The notes under the pieces were generated by a model. That model was not told the origin of the DNA and did not search any database. It saw nothing but the letters and a program-made list of their open reading frames with translations. Shown here piece after piece: positions 1 through 8,690 of a DNA stretch of 44,545 nucleotides. Where the stretch lies: positions 1 through 44,545 of the forward strand of contig CAJOHZ010000026.1 in NCBI GenBank assembly GCA_905234695.1, given 5' to 3'. This DNA is from an uncultured Bacteroidales bacterium (GTDB lineage: Bacteria > Bacteroidota > Bacteroidia > Bacteroidales > P3). Numbering within the stretch: the first letter of the stretch is position 1; each line of letters starts with the position of its first letter. The position numbers and the translations under genes were made by a program.

Positions 1-11
1 TTTACTCTTCT

Positions 12-60
12 CCGACGTTTCCCCGACATATCTCCGACACTTCTCCGACCTATGTCGGGA
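12..60. repeat. 11-bp-period CCGAC tandem repeat with inverted copy
   Basis: CCGAC occurs at 12-16, 23-27, 34-38 and 45-49, each exactly 11 bp apart and preceded by T/C-rich bases. GTCGG at 54-58 is the inverted form, so CTTCTCCGAC and GTCGGGAGAAG can form a stem with one bulge. CTATGTCGGGA (50-60) recurs at 325-335 in the spacer of the next promoter. This could be a regulator-binding array; that is inference. Confidence 0.55.
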
Positions 61-189
61 GAAGTGCGGGAAAAGTACTGGATATGAGTGAGATAAGAGT
101 AAAAGGACGGAAAAAGGTGCATAAAAGGCGCACTGAGAGCAGGGTGAGAGCGGGCTAGGAGAAACTAAAAGGTAAAAAACTGTTGAATC

Positions 190-246
190 GTTGATTGTTG
201 AACTAAGGTCGGCGACCTTGTGGAGCCAACTGTTGATTGTTGAACT
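190..246. repeat. 15-bp direct repeats flanking a hairpin
   Basis: GTTGATTGTTGAACT is present at 190-204 and 232-246 with no mismatch. Between the copies, AAGGTC GGC GACCTT (205-219) is a 6-bp stem with a 3-base loop. Function is unknown. A short recombination scar or protein-binding site is possible. Confidence 0.5.
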
Positions 247-343
247 GTTGAATTATTGGAAGGTTGAACGCACTCGTGTCACTGGTCACTTAAACTTAAC
301 ACTGAAACTAAAGGCGTTTTTCGTCTATGTCGGGAAAAAATGC

Positions 344-352
344 TATCTTTGC
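344..352 (+). promoter_or_regulatory. Bacteroidota -7 box TATCTTTGC
   Basis: The sequence matches the Bacteroidota primary sigma factor -7 consensus TAnnTTTG. It implies a transcript start near 357, upstream of the ATG at 376. It therefore argues against an in-frame upstream start at 340, which would lie inside the promoter. The upstream T-rich GTTTTT (316-321) is a weak -33 candidate. Confidence 0.6.
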
Positions 353-375
353 ATTTCCATTCAGCATCACACACC

Positions 376-2451
376 ATGCAGTTACTGTCCGATTTTCCGT
401 GGTATATCTCTTTGCTGTGCCTGTTGGCGGGAGCCGCCTACAGCGCAGGACTATACTGGCGGGGCAAGCACCGCCGGGAGGAGGGGCTGCCACGGGCGGC
501 ACGGGTGGCGCTGCCACTGCTGAGGTTCGTCACGGTGGCGCTCATCGCGTTCCTGCTGACCGCCCCGCTGGTGCGGCGGCAGGTGAGCAGCCACGAGAAA
601 CCTGTGGTGGCGGTGGTGACGGATGCCAGCCGGTCGGTGCCCGAGGGGTTCCAGCTGCCGGAGGGGGTGCGCCGAGAGTTGGAGAGGCAGTACGAGGTGG
701 TGGAGTATGTGTATGGCTCGGGGCTGCTGCCGGCATCGGACTCGGCCCGCGAGGCGGTATGCCATGCAACGGACATCGCATCGGCGCTAACAGAGGTGGC
801 AGACCTCTACGCAGGGCGCAACCTGGGGGCCGTGGTGCTGACGGGCGACGGCATATACAACCGCGGACAGACCCCCGCCACGGTGGCGGCAGGCCTGACG
901 GTGCCGGTGTATGCGGTACCGCTGGGAGACACAACTCACCGCAGCGATGCCGCCATCGCCCATGTGCGCTACAACCGCGCCGTGCGGATGGGGAGCCTCT
1001 TCCCCCTGGAGGTGACGCTGCACGCCAGCCGCCTGAAAGGGAGCCGCGCAACACTCACCGTGACCCATGACGGACGACGGCTGTACAGCAAGGAGATTAC
1101 CTATACCGACGACCACTACAGCACCACGGAGAGCCTCATGCTCGACGCCGACCGGGCGGGGCTGCAGAGCTATACCGTGGCCGTGAGCGCCGTGGCCGGC
1201 GAGGCCACGGCAGACAACAACCGCCGCACCATCGCCGTGGAGGTGACCGACGGACGACAGAGGATTGCCCTCGCGGCGGCGGCACCCCACCCCGATATCA
1301 GCGCCCTGCGGCAAGCCATCGGGAGAAACCCGAACTACGAGACCGAGGTCTTTGTGGGCGAGAACGGCCTGCGCCAGCTGAGCCAACGGCAGGAGGGGTT
1401 CGACCTCTACATCTTCCACAACCTGCCTGGACAGCGCACCCCCGACCTGCGGAGCCTGACGGCCGCCAAAGGGGCGGTGCCGACGATATATATCTTGGGA
1501 CCCGGCACCGACCTGGGCCGCTTCAACGCCCTGCATAGCGGACTGGAGATTGTGGCCCGAAGCCACAAGACCGACGAGGTGACCGCCCTGCGCAACCCCG
1601 ATTTCGCCCTGTTCACCCTTGACGAGGAGAGTAGCCGACGGCTGGAGCAGTTACCGCCGTTGGCGGCCCCGTTCGGCGACTACCGCACCGCGGGCAACCT
1701 GCAATCGCTCTTCACCGCCCGGGTGGGGACCGTGGGCAGCGACCGTCCGTTGGTGGCGTTCTGCCAGCAGGAGGGGGTGCGGAGGGCTTTTGTCGCCGGC
1801 GAGGGACTATGGCGCTGGCGACTGCAAGACTACCAGATGACCGGCAGCCACCACGACTTCGACGCCCTGGTGGAGAAGATGGTGACCTACACCTCGCTGC
1901 AGGTGGGCAAGGAACGGCTGCGCGTGACAGCACGGCCCGTGTACGGGGCCGGCGAGGCGGTGACCGTGGAAGCCGAGTTGTATGACGACAACCTGGAACC
2001 CACCAACCGACCCGAGGCCACCTTCAGCTGTGCCGACAGCAGCGGCCAGCGCCACAGCTACGCCTTCAACCGCAGCGGCAACGGCTATGCCCTGAATCTG
2101 GGCACGCTGCCGCCGGGGACCTACAGCTATACCGCCTCGGCCTCCTTCGCCGGAAAAGAGTATACCGCGGCAGGACGGTTCGTGGTGGAACAGTTCGACC
2201 TGGAGAGCCTCAACCTGGTGGCCGACCACGCCTTGATGAACACCATCGCCCGCACCACGGGGGGCGAGACACTGGCCCCCGACAGTCTGGAACGCCTGCC
2301 CGCCTTGCTGGAGGCACGGGGCGACATGAAGGCGGTGATATACTCCCACACCCGCTATACCGAACTTCTGGACCTCCCGTGGCTGCTCGTGCTGCTGGTC
2401 CTGCTGATGGGCTTGGAATGGGGGGTGCGCAAAGCCTGTGGTGAAGTATGA
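376..2451 (+). CDS. Membrane-anchored VWA-like domain protein
   Basis: The predicted protein has 691 residues. Two hydrophobic segments open it (about residues 7-25 and 45-65). The first extracytoplasmic part then has a von Willebrand A-like fold: the MIDAS-type DxSxS appears as TDASRSV, followed later by VVLTGDGIYNRGQ, which matches the strand and loop usual in VWA domains. A long beta-rich region with Ig-like stretches follows, and a final transmembrane helix (LPWLLVLLVLLMGLEWG-like) sits at the C-terminus. The architecture resembles Bacteroidota proteins related to BatA/BatB aerotolerance proteins, but I cannot name the family. The start at 376 is chosen because of the promoter at 344-352. 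The stop overlaps the next start by 4 bp (ATGA), implying translational coupling with the flippase gene. A role in envelope assembly or stress is inference. Confidence 0.75.
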   Translation: MQLLSDFPWYISLLCLLAGAAYSAGLYWRGKHRREEGLPRAARVALPLLRFVTVALIAFLLTAPLVRRQVSSHEKPVVAVVTDASRSVPEGFQLPEGVRRELERQYEVVEYVYGSGLLPASDSAREAVCHATDIASALTEVADLYAGRNLGAVVLTGDGIYNRGQTPATVAAGLTVPVYAVPLGDTTHRSDAAIAHVRYNRAVRMGSLFPLEVTLHASRLKGSRATLTVTHDGRRLYSKEITYTDDHYSTTESLMLDADRAGLQSYTVAVSAVAGEATADNNRRTIAVEVTDGRQRIALAAAAPHPDISALRQAIGRNPNYETEVFVGENGLRQLSQRQEGFDLYIFHNLPGQRTPDLRSLTAAKGAVPTIYILGPGTDLGRFNALHSGLEIVARSHKTDEVTALRNPDFALFTLDEESSRRLEQLPPLAAPFGDYRTAGNLQSLFTARVGTVGSDRPLVAFCQQEGVRRAFVAGEGLWRWRLQDYQMTGSHHDFDALVEKMVTYTSLQVGKERLRVTARPVYGAGEAVTVEAELYDDNLEPTNRPEATFSCADSSGQRHSYAFNRSGNGYALNLGTLPPGTYSYTASASFAGKEYTAAGRFVVEQFDLESLNLVADHALMNTIARTTGGETLAPDSLERLPALLEARGDMKAVIYSHTRYTELLDLPWLLVLLVLLMGLEWGVRKACGEV

Positions 2452-3710
2452 GAATTTCCCGTTTCATAAAGGACTCCGGCACGCTGGTGTCGGGACAGGT
2501 GGCCGCCCAGCTGATTGCCTTTGCCGCCTATCCCCTGCTGACACGCCTCTTCACACCGGCCGATTTCGGCCTGTACAATGTCTTTTACAGCTATATCGAG
2601 GTCTTCATCATCCTGTCGACCGGCAAATACGAGCTCTCCATCGTGGCCGCCAAGAGCGACGCCGAAGCCTACGCCATCGCGCGGATGACGCTAGGGATAA
2701 ACACTTGTGTGTCGCTGTTGCTGCTGACCGTGGTGCTGGCGCTGACGCTGGCGGGGGTGCACCTCGGCCCCCTGGTGCCGTCGCTGGCGCTGCTTATCCC
2801 CTTCATGGTCTTTTTCTGCGGCACCACACGGGTGTACAGCTTCCTGTGCAACCGCGGCAAACGCTACCGCACCATCGCCGCCGGCGAGGTGACGACCTCG
2901 GCCGTCGGGGTGGCCCTGAAAGCGGCCTCCGGCGGGATGGCCCCGCTGTGGGGGTGGCTGCATACCGCGGGCCTGCCGCTGGGCACCGTGGCCGGAAAGG
3001 CCGCCGGAAACCTCTACTACCGCCTCCGCGTGGGACGGCTGCCAAAGACGGACAGGGCGACGGCACGCACCCTGATGCACACGCACCGCAACTTCCCCTT
3101 GTATGTGATGCCGAAGGAGTTTGTAAGCAGCTTCTCGGCCAACCTGCCCTTCCTCTGGCTTGCCGCCTATTTCGACAACGCCGCCATCGGCCTCTTCTCG
3201 CTGGCGCTGACCTTCACCATACGGCCCGTGCGGATACTCAACAACGCCTTCGAGGCGGTTTTCTACGCCGACACAACGCAGAAGGTGCGGCAGGGGCAAC
3301 CCATCGGCGCCTCCATCCGACAGTTTGTGCTGGTGCTGAACGCGGCAGCCATCCCCTTGATGGTGGCGGGATTTTTCTATGCCGAACCGGTGTTCACGTT
3401 CCTCTTCGGCGACAAGTGGATTGGCACCGGCTATTATGTGCGCTGCCTCATCCCGTGGCTGTGGGTGATGCTTACCGCCAACTCGCTGATGTTTGTCAGC
3501 AATATCTTCGGCACGCAACGCGTCGATTTCTTCTTCCAGATAGCCCTGCTGGCGCTCCGTGTGGCAGCCTTGGGTGCCGGCCTCCTGGCACACGATTTCG
3601 GCCTGGCAGTGCTGCTGTTTTCCGCCGCGAGCGGCACCGTGCAGCTGGCGCTGCTGGGATGGTATCTTTTCCAAGTACACCGCTACGACCGCCACACCGC
3701 CCACCCCTGA
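2448..3710 (+). CDS. Wzx-like polysaccharide flippase
   Basis: The protein has 420 residues and is mostly hydrophobic, with about 12 predicted membrane helices. The N-terminus (SGTLVSGQVAAQLIAFAAYP, then LTRLFTPADFGLYNVF) is typical of the polysaccharide biosynthesis/MOP exporter superfamily. That family includes Wzx, which flips undecaprenyl-linked glycan units across the inner membrane. Central loops and a second helix bundle follow, again as in the family, and the length is normal. It begins inside the stop codon of the VWA-like gene and ends 3 bp before the SpoU methylase, so the three form one transcription unit. No glycosyltransferases are adjacent, so the glycan carried is unknown. Assignment to the superfamily is firm; the substrate is not. 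Confidence 0.85.
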   Translation: MRISRFIKDSGTLVSGQVAAQLIAFAAYPLLTRLFTPADFGLYNVFYSYIEVFIILSTGKYELSIVAAKSDAEAYAIARMTLGINTCVSLLLLTVVLALTLAGVHLGPLVPSLALLIPFMVFFCGTTRVYSFLCNRGKRYRTIAAGEVTTSAVGVALKAASGGMAPLWGWLHTAGLPLGTVAGKAAGNLYYRLRVGRLPKTDRATARTLMHTHRNFPLYVMPKEFVSSFSANLPFLWLAAYFDNAAIGLFSLALTFTIRPVRILNNAFEAVFYADTTQKVRQGQPIGASIRQFVLVLNAAAIPLMVAGFFYAEPVFTFLFGDKWIGTGYYVRCLIPWLWVMLTANSLMFVSNIFGTQRVDFFFQIALLALRVAALGAGLLAHDFGLAVLLFSAASGTVQLALLGWYLFQVHRYDRHTAHP

Positions 3711-3713
3711 CCC

Positions 3714-4526
3714 ATGCCCGACATCATCCCCATACACGACCTTTCGCACCCCGGACTGCGCCTCTATGCCGGCCTGACTGAAGCCCAGCTACGCAACCGG
3801 CTGGAACCCGACAAGGGGATTTTCATTGCCGAAAGCCCGAAGGTGATCCGTGTGGCGTTGGAGGCTGGATACACCCCCCTGTCGCTGCTGACGGAAGCCA
3901 AGCACCTGAACGGCATCGCAGCTGATATCGTGGCCCGCTGCGAGGGGGTGCCCGTCTATGTCGGCGAACGCGGGCTGCTGGCCTCGCTCACAGGCTATGA
4001 ACTTACGCGGGGAGTGCTCTGCGCCATGCGACGGCCGCAGCCACAGAGCGTTGAAACGGTGTGCCGAGGAGCCCGCCGCGTGGCAGTGCTGGACGGAGTG
4101 GTCAACAGCACCAACACCGGGGCCCTGTTCCGTGCCGCCGCCGCACTGGGGGTGGACGCGCTGCTGCTCAGCCCCACCTGCTGCGACCCGTTGAACCGGC
4201 GCAGCGTGCGGGTGAGCATGGGCACCGTGTTCCAGATTCCGTGGGCCTATCTGCCCCACTGGCCCGGGGAGGGGGTGGCACAACTGCGGGCGATGGGCTT
4301 CAAGACCGCCGCCATGGCCCTCAGCCCCGACGCCCTGCGGCTGGACGACCCGAGGCTGGCCTCCAGCCCCCGGCTGGCTATCGTTATGGGCACCGAAGGC
4401 GACGGCCTTGCGGAAGAGACCCTGCAGCAGTGTGACTACGTGGTCACCATCCCCATGGCGCGGGGGGTGGACTCGCTCAATGTGGCCGCGGCGGCCGCCG
4501 TGGCTTTCTGGCAACTGTGCCGATAA
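3714..4526 (+). CDS. SpoU/TrmH-family RNA 2'-O-methyltransferase
   Basis: The protein has 270 residues with an N-terminal substrate-binding part and a C-terminal SPOUT (alpha/beta knot) domain. The three SpoU motifs are visible: NSTNTGALFRAAAALGVDAL (motif 1), VMGTEGDGL (motif 2) and IPMARGVDSLNVAAAAAV (motif 3). Enzymes of this family methylate ribose 2'-OH in rRNA or tRNA using S-adenosylmethionine bound in the knot. The N-terminal stretch DKGIFIAESPKVIRVALEAG resembles TsnR/RlmB-like members, so an rRNA target is more likely than a tRNA. It is the last gene of the plus-strand run. Its stop lies 20 bp from the stop of convergent nadK, with no obvious terminator between them. Confidence 0.88.
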   Translation: MPDIIPIHDLSHPGLRLYAGLTEAQLRNRLEPDKGIFIAESPKVIRVALEAGYTPLSLLTEAKHLNGIAADIVARCEGVPVYVGERGLLASLTGYELTRGVLCAMRRPQPQSVETVCRGARRVAVLDGVVNSTNTGALFRAAAALGVDALLLSPTCCDPLNRRSVRVSMGTVFQIPWAYLPHWPGEGVAQLRAMGFKTAAMALSPDALRLDDPRLASSPRLAIVMGTEGDGLAEETLQQCDYVVTIPMARGVDSLNVAAAAAVAFWQLCR

Positions 4527-4546
4527 GCAAGAACGTGATTTAAGAA

Positions 4547-5371
4547 TCAGCCCAACGAGGCGGGACGCTGGTCGCCCCAGCCGAGTTTTTGGTGGATGGC
4601 GCTGAAGAAATTCTGCCCGTGGAGGCGCACCAGCTGGATGGTGAAGTCCTCGCGGGAGAGGTGCAGCTGTGTGCCGCTGGGCAGGTGCTGGCGGCGCGAG
4701 TCGGTGCTGAGGCTGAAAGGATGCTCGCGGGGGTGGGTGACCAGCCGCAGGCTGGCATTGTCGGGCACAATGATGGGGCGCAGCGTGAGGTTATGCACCC
4801 CGATGGGGGTGACGACGAAACAGCCGCTATGGGGTGTGAGGATGGGCCCGCCACAGCTGAGGGAATAGGCGGTGGAGCCGGTGGGGGTGGCCACGATGAG
4901 GCCGTCGCCCACATAGGTGGACACAAAGTCGCCGTTGATGTATAGGTCGGTATGCAGCAGGGTACCGTCGTCGAGACGGTGGAGGCACACCTCGTTGAGG
5001 GCGAAGGTGGAGAAGGGGCTGCCGGGGAGGTCGGCCACGACATGGAGGAGGGTGCGGGGCTCGACGGTGTAGCGGCCGGCAAGGAGGTCGGTGACGAGGG
5101 TGTCGATATCGTCGCGGCCGGCGGTGGTGAGGAAACCCAGATGCCCTAGGTTGACGCCCACCACGGGTATCTGACGGCGGCCGATAAGATGGACCGAACT
5201 GAGGAGGGTGCCGTCGCCCCCCACGGAGATGATGAAATCATAGCCGTCGGGCGAAAGGCTGTCGGTGATGTCCTCGGTAACGACATGGTGGCGGTGCAAC
5301 GCCTCGACCAGACGGTCGAGGTCCTGCTGCGCGGCAGGTTGCAGGTAGCGGGCGTAGAGACCTATTTTCAT
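4547..5371 (-). CDS. nadK: NAD kinase
   Basis: The protein has 274 residues and phosphorylates NAD+ to NADP+ using ATP. The diagnostic GGDGT motif is present (ISVGGDGTLLSSVHLIG) with its conserved Asp. It is followed by VVGVNLGHLGFLTT, the second family block, and the glycine-rich ATPTGSTAYSLSCGGPI block that binds NAD. Length is usual for bacterial NadK. Its ATG overlaps the stop of the upstream T9SS cargo gene by 4 bp (5368-5371), so it is the last gene of the murA-to-nadK run. Co-transcription with envelope genes suggests a housekeeping operon rather than specific regulation. Identification is confident. Confidence 0.95.
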   Translation of the reverse strand: MKIGLYARYLQPAAQQDLDRLVEALHRHHVVTEDITDSLSPDGYDFIISVGGDGTLLSSVHLIGRRQIPVVGVNLGHLGFLTTAGRDDIDTLVTDLLAGRYTVEPRTLLHVVADLPGSPFSTFALNEVCLHRLDDGTLLHTDLYINGDFVSTYVGDGLIVATPTGSTAYSLSCGGPILTPHSGCFVVTPIGVHNLTLRPIIVPDNASLRLVTHPREHPFSLSTDSRRQHLPSGTQLHLSREDFTIQLVRLHGQNFFSAIHQKLGWGDQRPASLG

Positions 5372-6846
5372 CGTATCAAAAGTATGGTTCCTTTATAGGT
5401 TATGTCGGAGCCGTCGGCATGGCGGCAACGGGCACGGAAGATATATACCCCCTGGGGGAGCGACCGGCCAGAGGCGGTGCCGTCCCAGCACTCGCCCAGC
5501 TGCTCGGTATGGAAGACCCGCAGCCCGCCTCGGTTGTAGATGTCGAGGCTGTAGCCGTCGGACAGCGGCGAGAGGTAATGGGGGCAGAAGGTGTTGTGCT
5601 CGGGGTCGTGGGGAAGGAGGATGTTGGAGAAGTAGGCGGCGGGCTCGGAGACCTCGGGCATGAGGAGCTGCACGGTATCGGATTGGGTGGTACGCTGACG
5701 ACAGACATCGGGGGCCTCCAGACGGTAGAGATAGCGGAAGGCGGTACGGCGGATATCGGTATCGGTATAGGTGAAACGTGTGGGCCAGCGGCTGCCGCGG
5801 GAGAAGGTGGTGACCCGATGGAAGGCGGTGTCGCCGTCGTCCTGACGCATGAGATGGCAGATGTCGCCCTGGAAGGCGGTATCGACCTGCACGGCGAGGG
5901 TGACGGAGGGGGTGTTTTCATCGTAAACGGGGGTGGAAAGACGGAGGTAGGCGGCAGTGTCGCCCCGGTCGAAGAGGAGGCGCACCGTGTCGCTGGCGGC
6001 AGTGAGGGAGTCGGAGCGGTTATAGACATGCAGCCATGCCTCGACCGAGCCGATGGCCAAGTCGTCGACCGTGAGGTCGAAGGTGAAGGGACCGTCGGAA
6101 GAGACACAATGGCGATGGAGGCTGTCGGAACCCTGGAGGCGGTAGTAGAGACAGTAACGGCCCACGCTGTCGGGCATGTGTATATAGCGGTTCCACGAGG
6201 CCTGGAGATGGCGCGAACAGGGCGCCGCAGAGAGGGAGAGGACAGGATTGTGGAAGTCGGAGGTGAGACGGCTGGCCCGGAAACAGCTGTCGAAGGCAAG
6301 AAGGCGGAAGGTGTGCTCGGTGCGGCTGTCGAGGTCGGCAGGACAGCGGTAGACGGTGTTGAGACGCCCCCAGACGGTGTCGTAATCGAGGCAGGGGGTG
6401 CCGGAACAGATGTAGTAGCCCATGATATCGGGGTCGGGACTGGGGTACCAGCTGAGGACGATACGGCCGTTTTCGACGGTGGCCAGCCGCAGCCGGCAGC
6501 CGGTGGTGGGCATGGTGTCGCGGAAATGGAGCCCCACAGTGTCGGAACGGCGGGAGCCTCCCGCCGTCAGGGCATCGACATAATAGCCCACCGTATCGTC
6601 GCAGACGATGCGGCAGAGGGTGTCGGTATACTGTGTGTCGACGGTGAGCGCCACCTGGGCATAGCCCCCCTGGTCGGGGTAGTGGCGGTAGAGGCGGTAG
6701 GCGGTGGCCGACGGCAGGCGGGACCAGTTGAGCTGGCCCACCTGATGGCTGAGCACATAGGCACGGGTGAAGCGCAGGGAGTCGTCCTGCCCCTGAAGCA
6801 TGAGGGGCAGCGCAAACAGCAGCACTATGAGCAGTCGGGACTTCAT
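5368..6846 (-). CDS. T9SS type B (gliding-motility C-terminal domain) cargo protein
   Basis: The protein has 492 residues. An N-terminal signal peptide (MKSRLLIVLLFALPLMLQGQ) is followed by fibronectin-III-like segments, for example LNWSRLPSATAYRLYRHYP and IVLSWYPSPDPDIMGYYIC. The last ~80 residues match the gliding-motility-associated/CHU_C domain: YSLDIYNRGGLRVFHTE, then CWDGTASGRSLPQGVYIFR, ending in KGTILLIR. This domain is the type B signal that sends proteins through the type IX secretion system across the outer membrane. It overlaps both neighbours by 4 bp, upstream with the ABC exporter and downstream with nadK. That placement inside a housekeeping run is unusual. The cell-surface function is unknown. 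Confidence 0.85.
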   Translation of the reverse strand: MKSRLLIVLLFALPLMLQGQDDSLRFTRAYVLSHQVGQLNWSRLPSATAYRLYRHYPDQGGYAQVALTVDTQYTDTLCRIVCDDTVGYYVDALTAGGSRRSDTVGLHFRDTMPTTGCRLRLATVENGRIVLSWYPSPDPDIMGYYICSGTPCLDYDTVWGRLNTVYRCPADLDSRTEHTFRLLAFDSCFRASRLTSDFHNPVLSLSAAPCSRHLQASWNRYIHMPDSVGRYCLYYRLQGSDSLHRHCVSSDGPFTFDLTVDDLAIGSVEAWLHVYNRSDSLTAASDTVRLLFDRGDTAAYLRLSTPVYDENTPSVTLAVQVDTAFQGDICHLMRQDDGDTAFHRVTTFSRGSRWPTRFTYTDTDIRRTAFRYLYRLEAPDVCRQRTTQSDTVQLLMPEVSEPAAYFSNILLPHDPEHNTFCPHYLSPLSDGYSLDIYNRGGLRVFHTEQLGECWDGTASGRSLPQGVYIFRARCRHADGSDITYKGTILLIR

Positions 6847-8687
6847 TGGAACGACTGCATTTGGACCAACTGAAAATAACGCCCCTGGAGTTCCATAAGC
6901 TCCTGATGGGTGCCCTGCTCGACGATGGAGCCCTGTTCAAGGACGACGATGAGGTCGGCATGTTGTATGGTGGAGAGGCGGTGCGCCACGATGAGGGCGG
7001 TGCGCCCGGAGAGGAGGTTGTCGAGAGACTGCTGCACAAGGCGTTCCGACTCGGCATCGAGGGCGCTGGTGGCTTCGTCGAATATCAGCAAGTCGGGGTT
7101 GCGAAGCAGGGCCCGTGCGATGCTGATGCGCTGCCGCTGGCCACCGCTGAGGCGGTCGCCACCGTCGCCGATACGGGTGTCGTAGCCATCGGGCTGCTGG
7201 AGGATGAACTGATGGGCGTTGGCAATCTGGGCGGCTCGGACAATCTGTTCATCGGTGGCCTCGGGGGTGCCGAAGGCGATGTTGTTGCGGATGGTGTCGT
7301 TGAAGAGAACGGTGTCCTGCGCCACCACACCGATATGACGGCGGAGGTCGGCGAGACGGATGGCCGTCAGCGGACGGCCGTCGATATAGATGCCGCCCGA
7401 CGTGCAGTCGTAGAACCGCATGAGGAGGTCGGCCAGCGTGGACTTACCGGAGCCGGAACTGCCCACCAGCGCCACAGTGCGCCCCTTGGGGATGGTGAGG
7501 TTGATGTGGTGCAGCACTTCGGTACCGGGGGTATAGTGGAAGCCCACGTCGCGGAACTCGACCTGGCTGTGAAGCCCGTCGAAAGGCTGCGCATCGGGTG
7601 CGTCGGCCACCGTGTCGGGGGTGGAGAGGAACTCCTGCATACGGTCGACACAGGCACGCCCTTTCTTGATTTGCGACACGGCGGTGGTGAGCTCCTTGGA
7701 GGGCGGAATCATGAGGACGAACATCATGATGTAGGAGACGAACAACTCGGGGCTGAGATCGCCGTGGCCCCCCAGGACCATGTAGGAACCGAAGAGGAGA
7801 ATGCCGATGACGACACAGTTGCCCAGGAAGTCGCTCACCGGCGACGAGAGGTCGACACGGCGCAACACCCGCGTACGGAGACGGGCGTAGCCGCGGTTGG
7901 ACTCGCGGAAGCGACGGTTGGAGAAGCCAATGGCGGTATAGGCTTTGATGACTTTGAGGCCGGTGACGGTCTCTTCGGTGAGCGAAGTGAGGAAGGCATT
8001 GCGCTCCTGGAGTTCGAGGGAGTTGCGCCGAAGCCGATGGGTGATGCCCGAGATGACAAAGACGATGATGGGCAGCATGCAGAGCACGAAGAGGGTGAGC
8101 TTTGTGCTGATATAGAAAAGCATGGCGATATATAGCACCATGCTGACCACCGCAGTGACGAGTTGCTGGACGGAGTTGAGAGTGCTCTCCTCATACTCCA
8201 CCAAATCGCTGCCGAAACGGGAGAGCATATCGCCTTTGCGGTTGGCGCTGTAGTAGGCCAACGGCATCTGCATGGCTTTGGCAAAAAGGAGGTTGCGGAG
8301 GTTGCGCACCACCTTGCAGCGCACCACGGCCATCTGGACGGCCGAGAGGTATCCGAAGAGGTTCTTGAAGGCATACAGTCCGAAGACCACCAACGAGAAG
8401 TATATCAGCGCATGGGTCTGGCCAAACGAGATGAGCCAGTCGTAGAGCAACTTGAGCGCCTGCGAAAGCAGGTTGCCCTCCGACGTGGTCACCGCAGCAA
8501 AAGCCCCTACCCCATCGCCCCCTTCGGCCGGGGAGAAAAGCAGCTTGACAAAGTCGGCCACCGAGAGGGCCGTGGCCATGGTGAAGAGCACCGAAAGCAC
8601 CACAAAAAAACCGTATGCCACCAGCCGGGCGGCATACGGTTTCATTTGACGGAGCGTGAACCTCCGTGTTGTGCCTTGTGCCTTCAC
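6843..8687 (-). CDS. MsbA-like ABC exporter (fused permease/ATPase)
   Basis: The protein has 614 residues. An N-terminal six-helix type-1 exporter domain (about 20-330) precedes a C-terminal nucleotide-binding domain. Walker A is GSSGSGKSTLADLL, the Q-loop is VVAQDTVLFNDT, the signature is LSGGQRQRISIARALL, Walker B is LLIFDEATSALD and the H-loop His is in IVAHRLST. All catalytic residues are present. Homologues flip lipid A-core or other lipids across the inner membrane. The open reading frame begins with GTG at 8687, 4 bp from the purB stop. An ATG at 8645 would lose 14 residues before the first helix, and I prefer the GTG. The adjacent envelope genes support a lipid or lipid-linked substrate, but drug or peptide export cannot be excluded. 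Confidence 0.88.
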   Translation of the reverse strand: MKAQGTTRRFTLRQMKPYAARLVAYGFFVVLSVLFTMATALSVADFVKLLFSPAEGGDGVGAFAAVTTSEGNLLSQALKLLYDWLISFGQTHALIYFSLVVFGLYAFKNLFGYLSAVQMAVVRCKVVRNLRNLLFAKAMQMPLAYYSANRKGDMLSRFGSDLVEYEESTLNSVQQLVTAVVSMVLYIAMLFYISTKLTLFVLCMLPIIVFVISGITHRLRRNSLELQERNAFLTSLTEETVTGLKVIKAYTAIGFSNRRFRESNRGYARLRTRVLRRVDLSSPVSDFLGNCVVIGILLFGSYMVLGGHGDLSPELFVSYIMMFVLMIPPSKELTTAVSQIKKGRACVDRMQEFLSTPDTVADAPDAQPFDGLHSQVEFRDVGFHYTPGTEVLHHINLTIPKGRTVALVGSSGSGKSTLADLLMRFYDCTSGGIYIDGRPLTAIRLADLRRHIGVVAQDTVLFNDTIRNNIAFGTPEATDEQIVRAAQIANAHQFILQQPDGYDTRIGDGGDRLSGGQRQRISIARALLRNPDLLIFDEATSALDAESERLVQQSLDNLLSGRTALIVAHRLSTIQHADLIVVLEQGSIVEQGTHQELMELQGRYFQLVQMQSFQ

Positions 8688-8690
8688 CTG

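Larger units (their letters stand above)
1..375. other. Non-coding left edge, repeat-rich
   Basis: No convincing gene is seen here. The stretch holds four CCGAC pentamers at an exact 11-bp period (starts 12, 23, 34, 45), an inverted partner GTCGG at 54-58, and a second copy of CTATGTCGGGA (50-60 and 325-335). A 15-bp direct repeat GTTGATTGTTGAACT lies at 190-204 and 232-246 around a small hairpin at 205-219. The right end carries the promoter of the following gene. Confidence 0.6.

Noticed and set aside
12..60. Possible CRISPR-like array from the spaced CCGAC motifs
   Set aside because: Units are only 11 bp with almost no spacer and no cas genes are present, so this is a short tandem motif instead.
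340..375. Upstream start at 340 for the VWA-like protein
   Set aside because: The promoter -7 box lies inside 344-352, so a transcript would begin after this codon; the ATG at 376 is preferred.
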